Origin: a virus
Length of the DNA: 25,277 bases
Virus record (IMG/VR): IMGVR_UViG_3300027736_000231
Location: 1-25,277 of that record
Direction: 5' to 3' (one strand)
Shown here: positions 16,209 through 24,475 of the stretch, piece by piece
Position numbering within the stretch: position 1 is the stretch's first letter
Layout of the letters: each line of letters opens with the position of its first letter
The notes under the pieces: generated by a model
What the model was told of the DNA's origin: nothing
The model's input: the letters and a program-made list of their open reading frames with translations, nothing else
The model's database searches: none
Made by a program: the position numbers and the translations under genes

Positions 16209-16628
16209 ATGACTATTACGGCTACATCCCAAACATTATTTGATGGTGAGAGAATTGCCATTATGAAGTTTTACGCATCAATGAGTACGACTGAAAACGA
16301 GTCTGCTGTTGCAAAAGTAACTCCTTCGGCGCTTTTACCATCAAATGCTGGTGGCGCTTGTGATGCTGTGACCATTTTAAAATGTACGGCAATGACGCAT
16401 GGGCTTGAAGTTCAAATGAACTGGAAAGCAACTACGCCAATAGTTATTGAAATTATTCCGCCAAATACAAATTACACCCAAGACTATTCAGGTTTTGGTG
16501 GTTTGTGGAACAACGCAGGTACTGGTAAAGATGGCATCATTACTTTTACAACTTTAGATGGTACTGCTGGAGATGCATACACAGTAATTCTTGAGATGCA
16601 AAAACATTACGTTAACCCGTTAGGTTAA
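16209..16628 (+). CDS. Conserved virion-associated protein of unknown function
   Basis: This 139-residue protein begins MTITATSQTLFDGER and appears all-beta, with IVIEIIPPNTNY, YSGFGGLWNNAG and AYTVILEMQKHYV. I recognise this pattern (a QTLFDG start and a FGG-NNAG core) from structural proteins of cyanophages and pelagiphages with no assigned role. A TTG 12 bases upstream stays in frame, but GGAGAG at 16199-16204 fits the ATG at 16209. It starts directly after a terminator, so a promoter must lie within or before that hairpin, or some readthrough occurs. It is followed after 2 bases by the next gene. Confidence 0.7.
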   Translation: MTITATSQTLFDGERIAIMKFYASMSTTENESAVAKVTPSALLPSNAGGACDAVTILKCTAMTHGLEVQMNWKATTPIVIEIIPPNTNYTQDYSGFGGLWNNAGTGKDGIITFTTLDGTAGDAYTVILEMQKHYVNPLG

Positions 16629-16630
16629 TC

Positions 16631-17155
16631 ATGCCAAGCAAATCATCTTCCCAACATCGTTTGATGGAGGCGGTTGCTCACAACCCCTCTTTTGCTAAAA
16701 AGGTAGGTATTCCCACAAAAGTTGGCAAAGAGTTTGCCAAGGCTGATGAGGGGAAGAAATTTAAAGGAGGAGGTTTATATGACAACATTCATGCAAAGCA
16801 GCAAAGAATTGCTGAAGGCTCTGGGGAAAAAATGCGAAAAGTTGGTAGCAAAGGTGCGCCAACTGCTCAAGACTTCCGAGAATCAGCAAAAACCGCCAAA
16901 ATGAAAGAAGGTGGCCCCAGTTTGGCAATTGGTCGTGGCGAAAAATTATCAGTAGATAAAGGCGCAGGACTTACACAAAAGGGTCGAGACAAGTACAATA
17001 GAGAAACTGGAAGTCATTTAAAAGCACCGCAACCACAAGGAGGGTCTAGAAAGGACTCATTTTGTGCGCGGATGTCTGGGGTAGTAGAACATTCAAAAGG
17101 GGATGCTCCAAGAGCAAAGGCATCATTAAAGCGTTGGAAATGCCCCGGTTGGTAA
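16631..17155 (+). CDS. DUF6321-like basic protein, apparent three-module fusion
   Basis: This 174-residue protein is very basic. Module 1 (residues 1-45, SSQHRLMEAVAHNPSFAKK) and module 2 (about 50-92, YDNIHAKQQRIAEGSGEKM to FRESAKTAKMK) resemble short stand-alone phage proteins. Module 3 (about 96-174, GAGLTQKGRDKYNRETGSH, SFCARMSG, RWKCPGW) matches the pattern I associate with DUF6321. GG motifs (KFKGGGL, MKEGGPS) sit at the module boundaries. The function is unknown in all three; the high charge is consistent with nucleic acid binding. The ribosome binding site is weak and the gene follows its neighbour by 2 bases. The family name rests on memory of the motifs and needs a profile search. 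Confidence 0.7.
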   Translation: MPSKSSSQHRLMEAVAHNPSFAKKVGIPTKVGKEFAKADEGKKFKGGGLYDNIHAKQQRIAEGSGEKMRKVGSKGAPTAQDFRESAKTAKMKEGGPSLAIGRGEKLSVDKGAGLTQKGRDKYNRETGSHLKAPQPQGGSRKDSFCARMSGVVEHSKGDAPRAKASLKRWKCPGW

Positions 17156-17164
17156 AGGATAGTT

Positions 17165-18226
17165 ATGGCGTACTCTGGAACCGTTGGACAAACCGTCATT
17201 AATGTACAAACATTGATAGATCATGGCGCTCGTCGGTGTGGTAAGTTAGCCGAGGAGTTGACCTCTGAACAACAGTTAACCTCACGTCAATCCCTTTATT
17301 TTTTATTGTCAAACCTTGGTAATCGAGGTATTCAGTTTTGGACAATCACTAAAAAAGTTGTTGGTTTAACGGCTGATAAATACATTTATGACCTACCAAA
17401 GGGAACAATTGACCTTTGGAATGCCCTTTATCGCACAATGGATCGCCCAACTGGGGCGTATTCTACATCTGCGGGGGGTGTAATTGCCAATGCTTTTGAC
17501 AGTAATACTGAGACTATTTGCACTCAAACAAGTGCTAATGGGAACATTTCTATCAATTATGGCACTTCAAATCCTGTTTATATTGGTTCTATAGGTATCT
17601 TGCCCGCGGCTACAGGTACTTGGTCTCTCATCTATGAATACTCAGAAGATGGTACAACTTGGAATACTTTGGTTGACCTTGGCTCAGTTGCTGTAGTCAA
17701 TAACACATGGATTTGGACTGATATTGTGGCTGGGCAGACTGTCCCCTTTTATCGGTGCAGAGCCTATGCCAATACAACTTTGTCAGTTAGAGAACTGTAT
17801 TTTGGAAATAATAGCCTTGAAGTGCAGATGTCTGCATTAAACCGGGATGATTACACCAATCTTCCAAATAAAAATTTCACAGCAAATCAACCTTATCAAT
17901 ATTGGTTTAACCGTCAAATTCCTAACCCTCAGATGTTTATATGGCCAACTCCATCTGACCCATTTGTGCAGATGACTCTTTGGTATTCACGCCAAATTGA
18001 GGATGTAGGTGCTTTAACTGATGAATTAGAGATACCGCAACGATGGTATGAGGCTGTATTGTTTATGTTGGCTCATAGAATGAGTCTTGAGTTGCCTCAA
18101 GTACCAATGGATAGGATTGCTTATCTTGAGCGTATGGCAACCCAGTTTCTCTATGATGCAGAGCAAGAAGAGCGAGACCGCTCACCAATTTACTGGGCGC
18201 CGAATATTTCGGTGTACACAGCATAA
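17165..18226 (+). CDS. P22 gp4-like head-tail adaptor with inserted discoidin-like domain
   Basis: This 353-residue protein is split. Residues 1-91 (QTLIDHGARRCGKLAEELTS, YIYDLPKGTIDLWNALYR) and 217-353 (LNRDDYTNLPNKNF, MFIWPTP, RQIEDVGALTDELEIPQRW, QEERDRSPIYWAPN) together match the podovirus tail accessory or adaptor family that binds below the portal. Residues 92-216 are an insertion with features of an F5/8 type C (galactose-binding-like) domain: ANAFDSNTETICTQ, IYEYSEDGTTWNTL, FYRCRAYAN and VRELYFG. The insertion would project from the head-tail joint and might bind carbohydrate. AAAGGA at 17154-17159 is the ribosome binding site. The stop overlaps the next start (TAATG). Confidence 0.8.
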   Translation: MAYSGTVGQTVINVQTLIDHGARRCGKLAEELTSEQQLTSRQSLYFLLSNLGNRGIQFWTITKKVVGLTADKYIYDLPKGTIDLWNALYRTMDRPTGAYSTSAGGVIANAFDSNTETICTQTSANGNISINYGTSNPVYIGSIGILPAATGTWSLIYEYSEDGTTWNTLVDLGSVAVVNNTWIWTDIVAGQTVPFYRCRAYANTTLSVRELYFGNNSLEVQMSALNRDDYTNLPNKNFTANQPYQYWFNRQIPNPQMFIWPTPSDPFVQMTLWYSRQIEDVGALTDELEIPQRWYEAVLFMLAHRMSLELPQVPMDRIAYLERMATQFLYDAEQEERDRSPIYWAPNISVYTA

Positions 18227-18606
18227 TGTCTATATTTTTAGACACTATAGGTCTAACATCTGTTGCTATTGGTATTTGTGACCGATGCAAGATGAAGTAT
18301 CCCTTTGTTGTTTTGGGGCCTGATCCAAACTTTCCCGGCTTGCGAGTCTGTAATACTGGATGTCGTGACCAATTTGACCCATACCGCCTTGCCGCAAGGA
18401 AGACGGAACGTATCAACTTGCGTTTTGCGCGCCCTGATACACCTTTGAATGCTGGAGATAACTACTTGATGACGGGTAGCGAAAACTTTGCTGGTACAAC
18501 CCAGTTTCAAATTTCGACTCAGCAAAACAGTATGCCAAATGATATTGAAGATACTGGCAATAAGGACACACTTGCGCCAAACCCGCCTAACAATACGAGT
18601 ACATAA
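18226..18606 (+). CDS. Small CxxC...CxxxC phage protein, putative zinc binding
   Basis: This 126-residue protein has two cysteine pairs, C18/C21 (ICDRCKMKYPF) and C42/C46 (VCNTGCRDQFDPYR), separated by 20 residues, a layout that could hold one zinc ion. The conserved core GPDPNFPGLRVCNTGC recurs in phages next to adaptor genes. The C-terminal half is polar, proline/asparagine-rich and probably disordered. Both ends overlap neighbours by one base (TAATG), indicating tight translational coupling with the adaptor and the fibre. A tail assembly role is possible, but not shown. Confidence 0.65.
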   Translation: MSIFLDTIGLTSVAIGICDRCKMKYPFVVLGPDPNFPGLRVCNTGCRDQFDPYRLAARKTERINLRFARPDTPLNAGDNYLMTGSENFAGTTQFQISTQQNSMPNDIEDTGNKDTLAPNPPNNTST

Positions 18607-21023
18607 TGTCATCACAAGTAACCATACTACAACTCCCAGCGGCAGGTGCAATAACAGGCACTGAGGCAGTTCCTATCGTTCAAAATGGCGTAACTGTACA
18701 AACGACAACTGCGGCGCTTGCTGGCTCACCTGTTCAGACTTATACATATCTGACAGTCAATCAAACACCTCAATTGGCAAACAGTCGTTATGTTGGCGTG
18801 ACGAATGGTTTAGTAATTACAGATGGCGGTGCGCAAGGACTCTTCAATATCAGCACTACAGGCGCTTTATTGTCTTTAGTAAACTCTGGTACTGGCTTTC
18901 AGGTTAAAACGTCTTCTACGGCTATTACAAATCGTTCTATAGCCGTTTCTGGCGCTGGTATTGCAATTACCAACGGAAGCGGTATATCTGGTAACCCAAC
19001 CATCGCTTTAGATGGTCAAGTATTGAACTTGGCAAATCTTAGTGCAAATGGTTTGATGACCATTTCTTCTGGTGGCGCTATTAGCGCGGTGACTCTTTTA
19101 GGTACAGCCAATCAAGTAACGGTCGCTAACGGTAACGGGGTGAGCGGTGTACCAACAATTTCTTTGGCAGACAATCCTATTTTGGGTGGTACTGCTAGTC
19201 TTACTTTACCTATTGGAGCGACTGGAAGTCGTCCAGCAGTGCCTGTCAATGGCATGATTCGCTATAACTCAACAACAACTCGTTTTGAGGGATACCAAGG
19301 TGGGGCATGGGTTACTCTCGGTTCTGGTGATGGAACAATCTCGGTTGTTACTGGAACGTCTGACCAAATAACGGTTGTTAATGGAACTACGGCTCCAATC
19401 CTTAGTTTGGCTACAAACCCAATAGTGCCGGGTACTGGTAGCATTGCCTTTCCCGCAGGAACAACAGGGCAGAGAAGTCTAGGCCCAATTAATGGAATGT
19501 TCCGCTACAACACGACTACAGCAACCTTTGAGGGTTATGCTAACGGCGCATGGGGTGCAGTTATTACGGGTTCTGGCGTTACCTCGGTGGCTACGGGAAC
19601 TGGCCTCACAGGTGGCCCAATCACCTCTACAGGTACGATTTCAATTGATACGACCGTTGTTGCCACTTTAACTGGTACACAAACGCTAACAAACAAAACA
19701 ATCAGCGGTTCAAGTAATACACTGACTAATATTGCAAATGCAAGTTTAACTAATAGTTCTGTAACCTACAACGGTACTACTGTTGCCTTGGGCGCTTCTG
19801 GAACAATTACAGCAAACACAACAAACGCATTGACCATTGGTACTGGTTTGTCAGGCACATCGTTCAATGGTTCTTCCGCTGTAACAATTGCGATTGATTC
19901 GACTGTTGCTACCTTGACGGGTACGCAGACGTTGACCAACAAGACAATCAGTGGCTCGACCAATACGCTGACAAACATTGCCAATGCAAGCCTTACTAAT
20001 AGTTCTTTGACTATAGGTACTACATCAATTGCTTTAGGCGCATCAAGTCTTACTTTGGGTGGATTGACTACGGTAACCGTAACGCAAAACCCAACTACGG
20101 CATTGGAATTAGCAACTAAACAGTATGTAGACTCTGTGGCTGAAGGGTTAGACCCCAAGGCATCTTGCGTGGCAGCAACGACAACAAACATCACGCTGTC
20201 TGGAACGCAGACGATTGATGGTGTTGCTTTGATTGCGGGAGATAGGTGCTTGGTCAAAGACCAAACTTTGAGCCAAAACAACGGAATTTACTTGGTTGCG
20301 GCAAGTGCATGGACTCGTGCAACGGATATGGACTCGTGGCTAGAAGTGCCGGGGGCGTTTACATTTATCGAACAAGGAACCCTATACGCTGACACTGGTT
20401 GGGTTTGTACTTCCAATGCAGGAGGTACTTTAGGTACAACTCCTATTACTTGGGTGCAATTTGCTGGTGTAGGCTCATATACCGCAGGCACAGGATTGAC
20501 CTTAACGGGTACACAGTTTAGTATTACAAATACTGCTGTGTCTGCTGGTGCTTATGGTTCTGCTACACAAGTAGGGACTTTTACAGTCAATGCGCAGGGT
20601 CAGTTGACGCTTGCTGGCAACACCACGGTAACTCCAGCAGTTGGCTCTATAACTGGCTTGGGTACAGGTGTTGCAACGGCTTTAGGGGTCAATGTTGGCT
20701 CTGCTGGCTCTTTTGTTGTTAATGGTGGCGTGCTTGGAACTCCATCAAGTGGTACGCTGACAAACGCTACGGGCTTGCCAATTAGCACTGGCGTATCTGG
20801 CCTTGGAACTGGAGTTGCTACTGCGCTTGCTGTTAATGTAGGCTCTGCTGGCGCTTTTGTGACGTTCAATGGAGCGTTAGGTACACCAAGCAGTGGAACG
20901 GTGACTAACCTAACAGGCACTGCATCGATTAACATTAACGGAACTGTTGGTGCTACAACACCGACAACAGGAAACTTTACAACAGTCACTGCCACTACAG
21001 GCATTTTTGGAGGAACATTCTAA
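18606..21023 (+). CDS. Large tail fibre protein with internal repeats
   Basis: This 805-residue protein is rich in Thr, Gly, Ser, Asn and Ala, as in beta-helical phage fibres. Its N-terminus (SSQVTILQLPAAGAITGTE, then AVPIVQNGVTVQTT) is a typical phage fibre start. Two NGM(I/F)RYN(S/T)TT..FEGY modules lie at about residues 215-240 and 296-321. A 34-residue module (TLTGTQTLTNKTISGS) occurs twice, at 19659-19760 and 19905-20006. Residues about 505-620 form a familiar fibre domain (ATKQYVDSVAEGLDPKAS, DRCLVKDQT, NNGIYLV, ADTGWVC). Near the C-terminus GLGTGVATAL-VNVGSAG repeats twice. It ends in TATTGIFGGTF without a chaperone domain. The stop overlaps the next fibre gene (TAATG), suggesting the two act together in host binding. 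Confidence 0.8.
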   Translation: MSSQVTILQLPAAGAITGTEAVPIVQNGVTVQTTTAALAGSPVQTYTYLTVNQTPQLANSRYVGVTNGLVITDGGAQGLFNISTTGALLSLVNSGTGFQVKTSSTAITNRSIAVSGAGIAITNGSGISGNPTIALDGQVLNLANLSANGLMTISSGGAISAVTLLGTANQVTVANGNGVSGVPTISLADNPILGGTASLTLPIGATGSRPAVPVNGMIRYNSTTTRFEGYQGGAWVTLGSGDGTISVVTGTSDQITVVNGTTAPILSLATNPIVPGTGSIAFPAGTTGQRSLGPINGMFRYNTTTATFEGYANGAWGAVITGSGVTSVATGTGLTGGPITSTGTISIDTTVVATLTGTQTLTNKTISGSSNTLTNIANASLTNSSVTYNGTTVALGASGTITANTTNALTIGTGLSGTSFNGSSAVTIAIDSTVATLTGTQTLTNKTISGSTNTLTNIANASLTNSSLTIGTTSIALGASSLTLGGLTTVTVTQNPTTALELATKQYVDSVAEGLDPKASCVAATTTNITLSGTQTIDGVALIAGDRCLVKDQTLSQNNGIYLVAASAWTRATDMDSWLEVPGAFTFIEQGTLYADTGWVCTSNAGGTLGTTPITWVQFAGVGSYTAGTGLTLTGTQFSITNTAVSAGAYGSATQVGTFTVNAQGQLTLAGNTTVTPAVGSITGLGTGVATALGVNVGSAGSFVVNGGVLGTPSSGTLTNATGLPISTGVSGLGTGVATALAVNVGSAGAFVTFNGALGTPSSGTVTNLTGTASININGTVGATTPTTGNFTTVTATTGIFGGTF
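19659..20006 (+). repeat. Two 102-base repeats, same protein but different codons
   Basis: Copies at 19659-19760 and 19905-20006 encode 34 residues differing at one position (S or T). They differ at 22 of 102 bases; 19 of 34 codons differ and 18 of those changes are synonymous. Confidence 0.9.
20655..20918 (+). repeat. Two GLGTGVATAL-type fibre repeats
   Basis: Units of about 120 bases at 20655-20774 and 20799-20918 both encode GLGTGVATAL(G/A)VNVGSAG, then a FV...LGTPSSGT...LTNATG-like stretch. The protein is conserved while many codons differ, as in the repeat pair upstream. Confidence 0.8.
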
Positions 21024-23911
21024 TGTCACAAGCAGGCTATACGCCCTTATCTCTCTACTACAGCACTACTGCGTCGGCTGTACCAACTTCTGGCAACCTT
21101 GTTGCAGGCGAATTGGCAATCAATACCTTAGATGGCAAGTTGTACTATAAGAATAGCGCTGGAACTGTTACATTATTGGCCTCAACTTCGGGCGCATCAG
21201 GCGATGTGGTTGGCCCTGCAAGTGCTACAGACAACGCACTAGCACGGTTTGATTTAACGACAGGCAAGTTAATACAGAACTCAGTTGGTATCTTGAGCGA
21301 TGCAGGTATTCTGACAGGCTTAACAGGGATTACGTCATCAGGCTCAATTACATTTTCTAGCCTAACAAGTGGTCGAGTACCTTACGCAACCACCGCAGGT
21401 CTACTAACAGACTCAGCCAACCTTTTATACTCTGGTACTGACTTAACTGTTTATGGAATAAGAGTTGGGCGTGGAAATGCTGCGGCTAGTAATAACACCG
21501 TAGTAGGCGCTAGTGGATTGGCAAGTATTACAAGTGGAAATAACAACTTGGCTCTTGGTAATTACGCTATGTATTTAACTACATCAGGTTCTTACAATAC
21601 TGCTGTTGGTTCACAAGATGCTGGAACATATGGTGCTTTATTTAGTAACAGTTCAGGTAGTTACAATACTGCTATAGGAACTGCGGCATTAGCATTAAAC
21701 ACCACCGCCTCATACAACACAGCCGTAGGTTATCAAGCAGGTTATAGTAATACTACTGTTAATGAAAATACAGCACTTGGTGCTTTTGCTTTATACACTA
21801 CTTCTACTGGAGGTTCTAATTCTGCCGTAGGTAGTCAAGCATTAAGATATAACTCAACAGGCGCAAATAATACAGCGGTAGGAAAAGAAGCGCTTGTAAC
21901 CAACACTACAGCCTCTAATAATACAGCCGTAGGCTATCAAGCAGGTTATAGTAATACGACAGGAACAAGAAATACTGCTGTTGGTGAGGCTGCTTTAAGA
22001 GGAAATACAACAGGTTCATATAATATTGCTTTAGGCGCTGGTAATTCATCTGGTTATGCGCCTTTATATACTAATACTACTGGTGGAAATAATATTGGTA
22101 TTGGTGGAGGAGCGTTATCATCAAATTCAACGGCAAATTACAATGTTGGTATTGGATATGATGCATTAAGAGCAAACTCCACAGGCGCATCAAATACTGC
22201 CTTGGGTAATGAGGCACTTTACTCAAACACCACAGCCTCAAATAACACAGCCGTAGGGTATCAAGCAGGGTATAGTAATACTACTGGGACAGTCAACAAC
22301 GCTTTTGGTCAAGCGGCACTATATTCAAATACTACTGGTGGTGGAAACACGGCTATTGGTAATGCGGCTTTGTATACTAATGTTTCTGCAAGTTCAAATG
22401 TAGCAGTTGGTCAACAAGCCTTGGCTAATTCAACCGCCTCTTACAACACCGCAGTAGGTTATCAATCTTTACAGGCAAACACAACTGCCGTAGGAAATGC
22501 TGCTTTTGGTGGTCGTGCTTTATACGCTAACACAACTGGAGCAGGAAATACGGCTATTGGTACTTATTGGGATGGAATAGTAACTTCTCCTTTATATGCC
22601 AACACAACAGGCTCATCAAATACTGTTGTTGGTGCAGGTGCAATGACTACAAACACAACAGGCTCAAATAATGTGGCAATTGGTAACAATGCCTTAATTA
22701 ATAACACTACCGCCTCTAATAACACAGCAGTAGGTTGGCAAGCCGCTTACTCAAACACAACAAGTACAGCACAAACTGCTGTTGGGTATAAAGCCCTATA
22801 TAGTGCTACAGGGCAGTATCAAACTGCTATTGGTTTTCAAGCCCTTCAGTCAACAACTACTGGTTACGAAAATACCGCAGTAGGCGCAAATGCTACATAC
22901 TACAACACTACAGGAGTCAACAATGCTGCAATGGGTAGTCATGCACTCCATTCAAATACAACTGGCTCTTACAATGCCGCACTTGGTAATTACGCACTTT
23001 TTAATAACACCACAGCCTCTAACAACACAGCAGTAGGTTATCAGGCGGGATATAGCCAAACAACAGGCGCTCAAAATGTTTGTGTTGGCTACACAGCAGG
23101 ATATTCAAATATTACTGGTGAAACTAACGTATTTGTTGGTAATGCGGCTGGGTATACTAGCACAGGCGGCTCAAATGTATGTATTGGCTATACAGCAGGG
23201 TTTTCTTTAACTACTGGAAAAGGAAATATTTTTTTAGGCTCTGGTGTTGCTTTAGCAATTCCCGGCTCTGGGTATGATGTAACAACAGGTAGTAGTAATG
23301 TTATTCTTGGTAACTTTAGAGGTAACGCTGGTGGTCTAGACATCCGTACAGCAAGTAACAATGTTGTCTTATCTGATGGTGATGGGAATGTTAGATTATA
23401 CATTGATAGTTCAGAAAATTATTACTTCTCATGCGTTACTACTCCTAGTGCAAGTGTTTATGGACTTGCATATATAACTTCCGGTGGAAACAATGGGTAT
23501 TTGTATAATCAGGTTAGTTCAACTGCTTCGGCATCACAAATTATTTTTGGTAATGGCAACGGCGTAGCAGGTTCTATTCAAACAAGTGGGTCATCGACTT
23601 CCTATTCAACTTCTTCAGATTATCGTTTAAAAGAAAATGTGCAGCCAATGACAGGTGCATTGGATAAAGTTGCACAACTTAAACCTGTCACTTATAAATG
23701 GAAAGTTGATGGCTCGGATGGTCAGGGTTTTATTGCTCACGAACTAGCCGAAATATGCCCACAAGCAGTATCAGGGGAAAAAGATGCAGTTGATGCGGAT
23801 GGCAAACCTAAGTATCAAGGCGTGGACGCATCATTTTTAATAGCAACACTTACAGCCGCAATCCAAGAACTCAAAGCAGAATTTGACGCATACAAAGCAA
23901 CTCATCCTTAA
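21023..23911 (+). CDS. Tail fibre/adhesin with YadA-like repeats and Peptidase_S74 chaperone
   Basis: This 962-residue protein starts with a common fibre N-terminal domain (QAGYTPLSLYYSTTA, GNLVAGELAINT, DGKLYYKN). Residues about 157-770 are a long array of N-N-T-A-(V/I)-G-x-x-A-L type repeats (NNTAVGYQAGYSNTTG and variants), like the YadA head that folds as a trimeric left-handed beta-roll. The C-terminus carries an intramolecular chaperone of the Peptidase_S74 family: SDYRLKENV at 865-873, with the S865/K870 spacing of the Ser-Lys dyad, then PVTYKWK and GFIAHELAEICPQAV. By analogy with endosialidase fibres, trimerisation would trigger cleavage before S865, releasing about 98 residues. The final 25 residues (IATLTAAIQELKAEFDAYK) form a coiled coil. 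It is probably the main receptor-binding fibre. Confidence 0.9.
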   Translation: MSQAGYTPLSLYYSTTASAVPTSGNLVAGELAINTLDGKLYYKNSAGTVTLLASTSGASGDVVGPASATDNALARFDLTTGKLIQNSVGILSDAGILTGLTGITSSGSITFSSLTSGRVPYATTAGLLTDSANLLYSGTDLTVYGIRVGRGNAAASNNTVVGASGLASITSGNNNLALGNYAMYLTTSGSYNTAVGSQDAGTYGALFSNSSGSYNTAIGTAALALNTTASYNTAVGYQAGYSNTTVNENTALGAFALYTTSTGGSNSAVGSQALRYNSTGANNTAVGKEALVTNTTASNNTAVGYQAGYSNTTGTRNTAVGEAALRGNTTGSYNIALGAGNSSGYAPLYTNTTGGNNIGIGGGALSSNSTANYNVGIGYDALRANSTGASNTALGNEALYSNTTASNNTAVGYQAGYSNTTGTVNNAFGQAALYSNTTGGGNTAIGNAALYTNVSASSNVAVGQQALANSTASYNTAVGYQSLQANTTAVGNAAFGGRALYANTTGAGNTAIGTYWDGIVTSPLYANTTGSSNTVVGAGAMTTNTTGSNNVAIGNNALINNTTASNNTAVGWQAAYSNTTSTAQTAVGYKALYSATGQYQTAIGFQALQSTTTGYENTAVGANATYYNTTGVNNAAMGSHALHSNTTGSYNAALGNYALFNNTTASNNTAVGYQAGYSQTTGAQNVCVGYTAGYSNITGETNVFVGNAAGYTSTGGSNVCIGYTAGFSLTTGKGNIFLGSGVALAIPGSGYDVTTGSSNVILGNFRGNAGGLDIRTASNNVVLSDGDGNVRLYIDSSENYYFSCVTTPSASVYGLAYITSGGNNGYLYNQVSSTASASQIIFGNGNGVAGSIQTSGSSTSYSTSSDYRLKENVQPMTGALDKVAQLKPVTYKWKVDGSDGQGFIAHELAEICPQAVSGEKDAVDADGKPKYQGVDASFLIATLTAAIQELKAEFDAYKATHP
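21490..23330 (+). repeat. Array of YadA-head-like repeats in the fibre gene
   Basis: More than twenty imperfect units encode a beta-roll. A longer highly similar segment, coding TTASNNTAVGYQAGYSNTT, recurs near 21705, 21908, 22229, 22708 and 23010 (variants W-A at 22735 and S-Q at 23045), at intervals of about 200-480 bases. At the DNA level these segments remain very alike, so recombination between them is likely. Confidence 0.9.
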
Positions 23912-23922
23912 GGAGAATTAAA

Positions 23923-24249
23923 ATGGCAACAGTCTTTACCACTCGCATCACAGCAATGTACACAGTACAACAACCTGACCCCAACTATGTAATTAACGCA
24001 CTATGGGAAGTAACAGGAGTAGACGGCACTTATACTGCATCTATCCAAGGCAACACACAGTTTGACTCTACAGACCAGACTACATTTGTGCCTTACGCAA
24101 GTCTAACTGAGGCGTTAGTTATTAGTTGGATTCCTGAGAACCAAATAGACAGCGCACAGTCTTGTGTACAAGGGCAGATTGACAGCCTAATTACACCACC
24201 TGTTAGCCCTGAGAACACCCCTTTACCTTGGGCAACACCTTCGGCATAA
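23923..24249 (+). CDS. Small fibre-associated protein, DUF7936-like
   Basis: This 108-residue protein has VINALWEVTGVDGTYTASI (24-42), a NTQFDS segment, FVPYASLTEALVISWIPE (55-72) and a proline-rich tail VSPENTPLPWAT. This pattern is familiar from small phage proteins after fibre genes, which I tentatively link to DUF7936. The function is unknown; a chaperone or a tip component is possible by position. AAGGAG at 23911-23916, overlapping the fibre stop, is a strong ribosome binding site 6 bases from the ATG. A terminator-like hairpin follows the stop. Confidence 0.7.
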   Translation: MATVFTTRITAMYTVQQPDPNYVINALWEVTGVDGTYTASIQGNTQFDSTDQTTFVPYASLTEALVISWIPENQIDSAQSCVQGQIDSLITPPVSPENTPLPWATPSA

Positions 24250-24264
24250 TAGAAGAAGGGTGAA

Positions 24265-24294
24265 CCGCTGACCCATAACAGCGGAAATTTTTTT
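24265..24294 (+). terminator. Terminator-like hairpin after the fibre module
   Basis: CCGCTG (24265-24270) pairs with CAGCGG (24279-24284) around an 8-base loop, followed by AAA and seven T residues. The three A residues between stem and T tract make it slightly less ideal than the other two terminators. Confidence 0.7.
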
Positions 24295-24308
24295 AAAGGA
24301 AAATGGCA

Positions 24309-24470
24309 ATGGAAAGCAATATATCTTTATCAACCAATTTGGTAAATGGCATTCTTCAGTATTTGGGGAATCAACCATATGCTCAAGTAGCGAATTTGAT
24401 TCAAGGCATTCAACAAGAAGCCCAAAGTCAATTGCCGCCTGCTGAAGCAGAAGAGCCAAAAGCGGAGTAA
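24309..24470 (+). CDS. Short phage protein, unknown function
   Basis: This gene encodes 53 residues beginning MESNISLSTNLVNGILQYLG. An in-frame ATG at 24303 lies only 2 bases from AAAGGA (24295-24300), while the ATG at 24309 has 8-base spacing, so I chose the latter. The N-terminal part looks helical (LVNGILQYLG, AQVANLIQGIQQEAQ) and the C-terminus is acidic. It has no membrane segment. It is the first gene after the fibre terminator, and its stop lies 5 bases before the next gene. Similar short glutamine-rich proteins occur near phage lysis genes. Function is not evident. Confidence 0.6.
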   Translation: MESNISLSTNLVNGILQYLGNQPYAQVANLIQGIQQEAQSQLPPAEAEEPKAE

Positions 24471-24475
24471 GTTAC

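Noticed and set aside
19766-21004. Long minus-strand ORFs opposite the first fibre gene
   Set aside because: The valine/proline-rich translations are complements of the Thr/Gly/Asn-rich fibre codons.
21490-23330. CRISPR-like array
   Set aside because: The repeats are in frame, imperfect and coding, with no unique spacers; they encode a YadA-like beta-roll.
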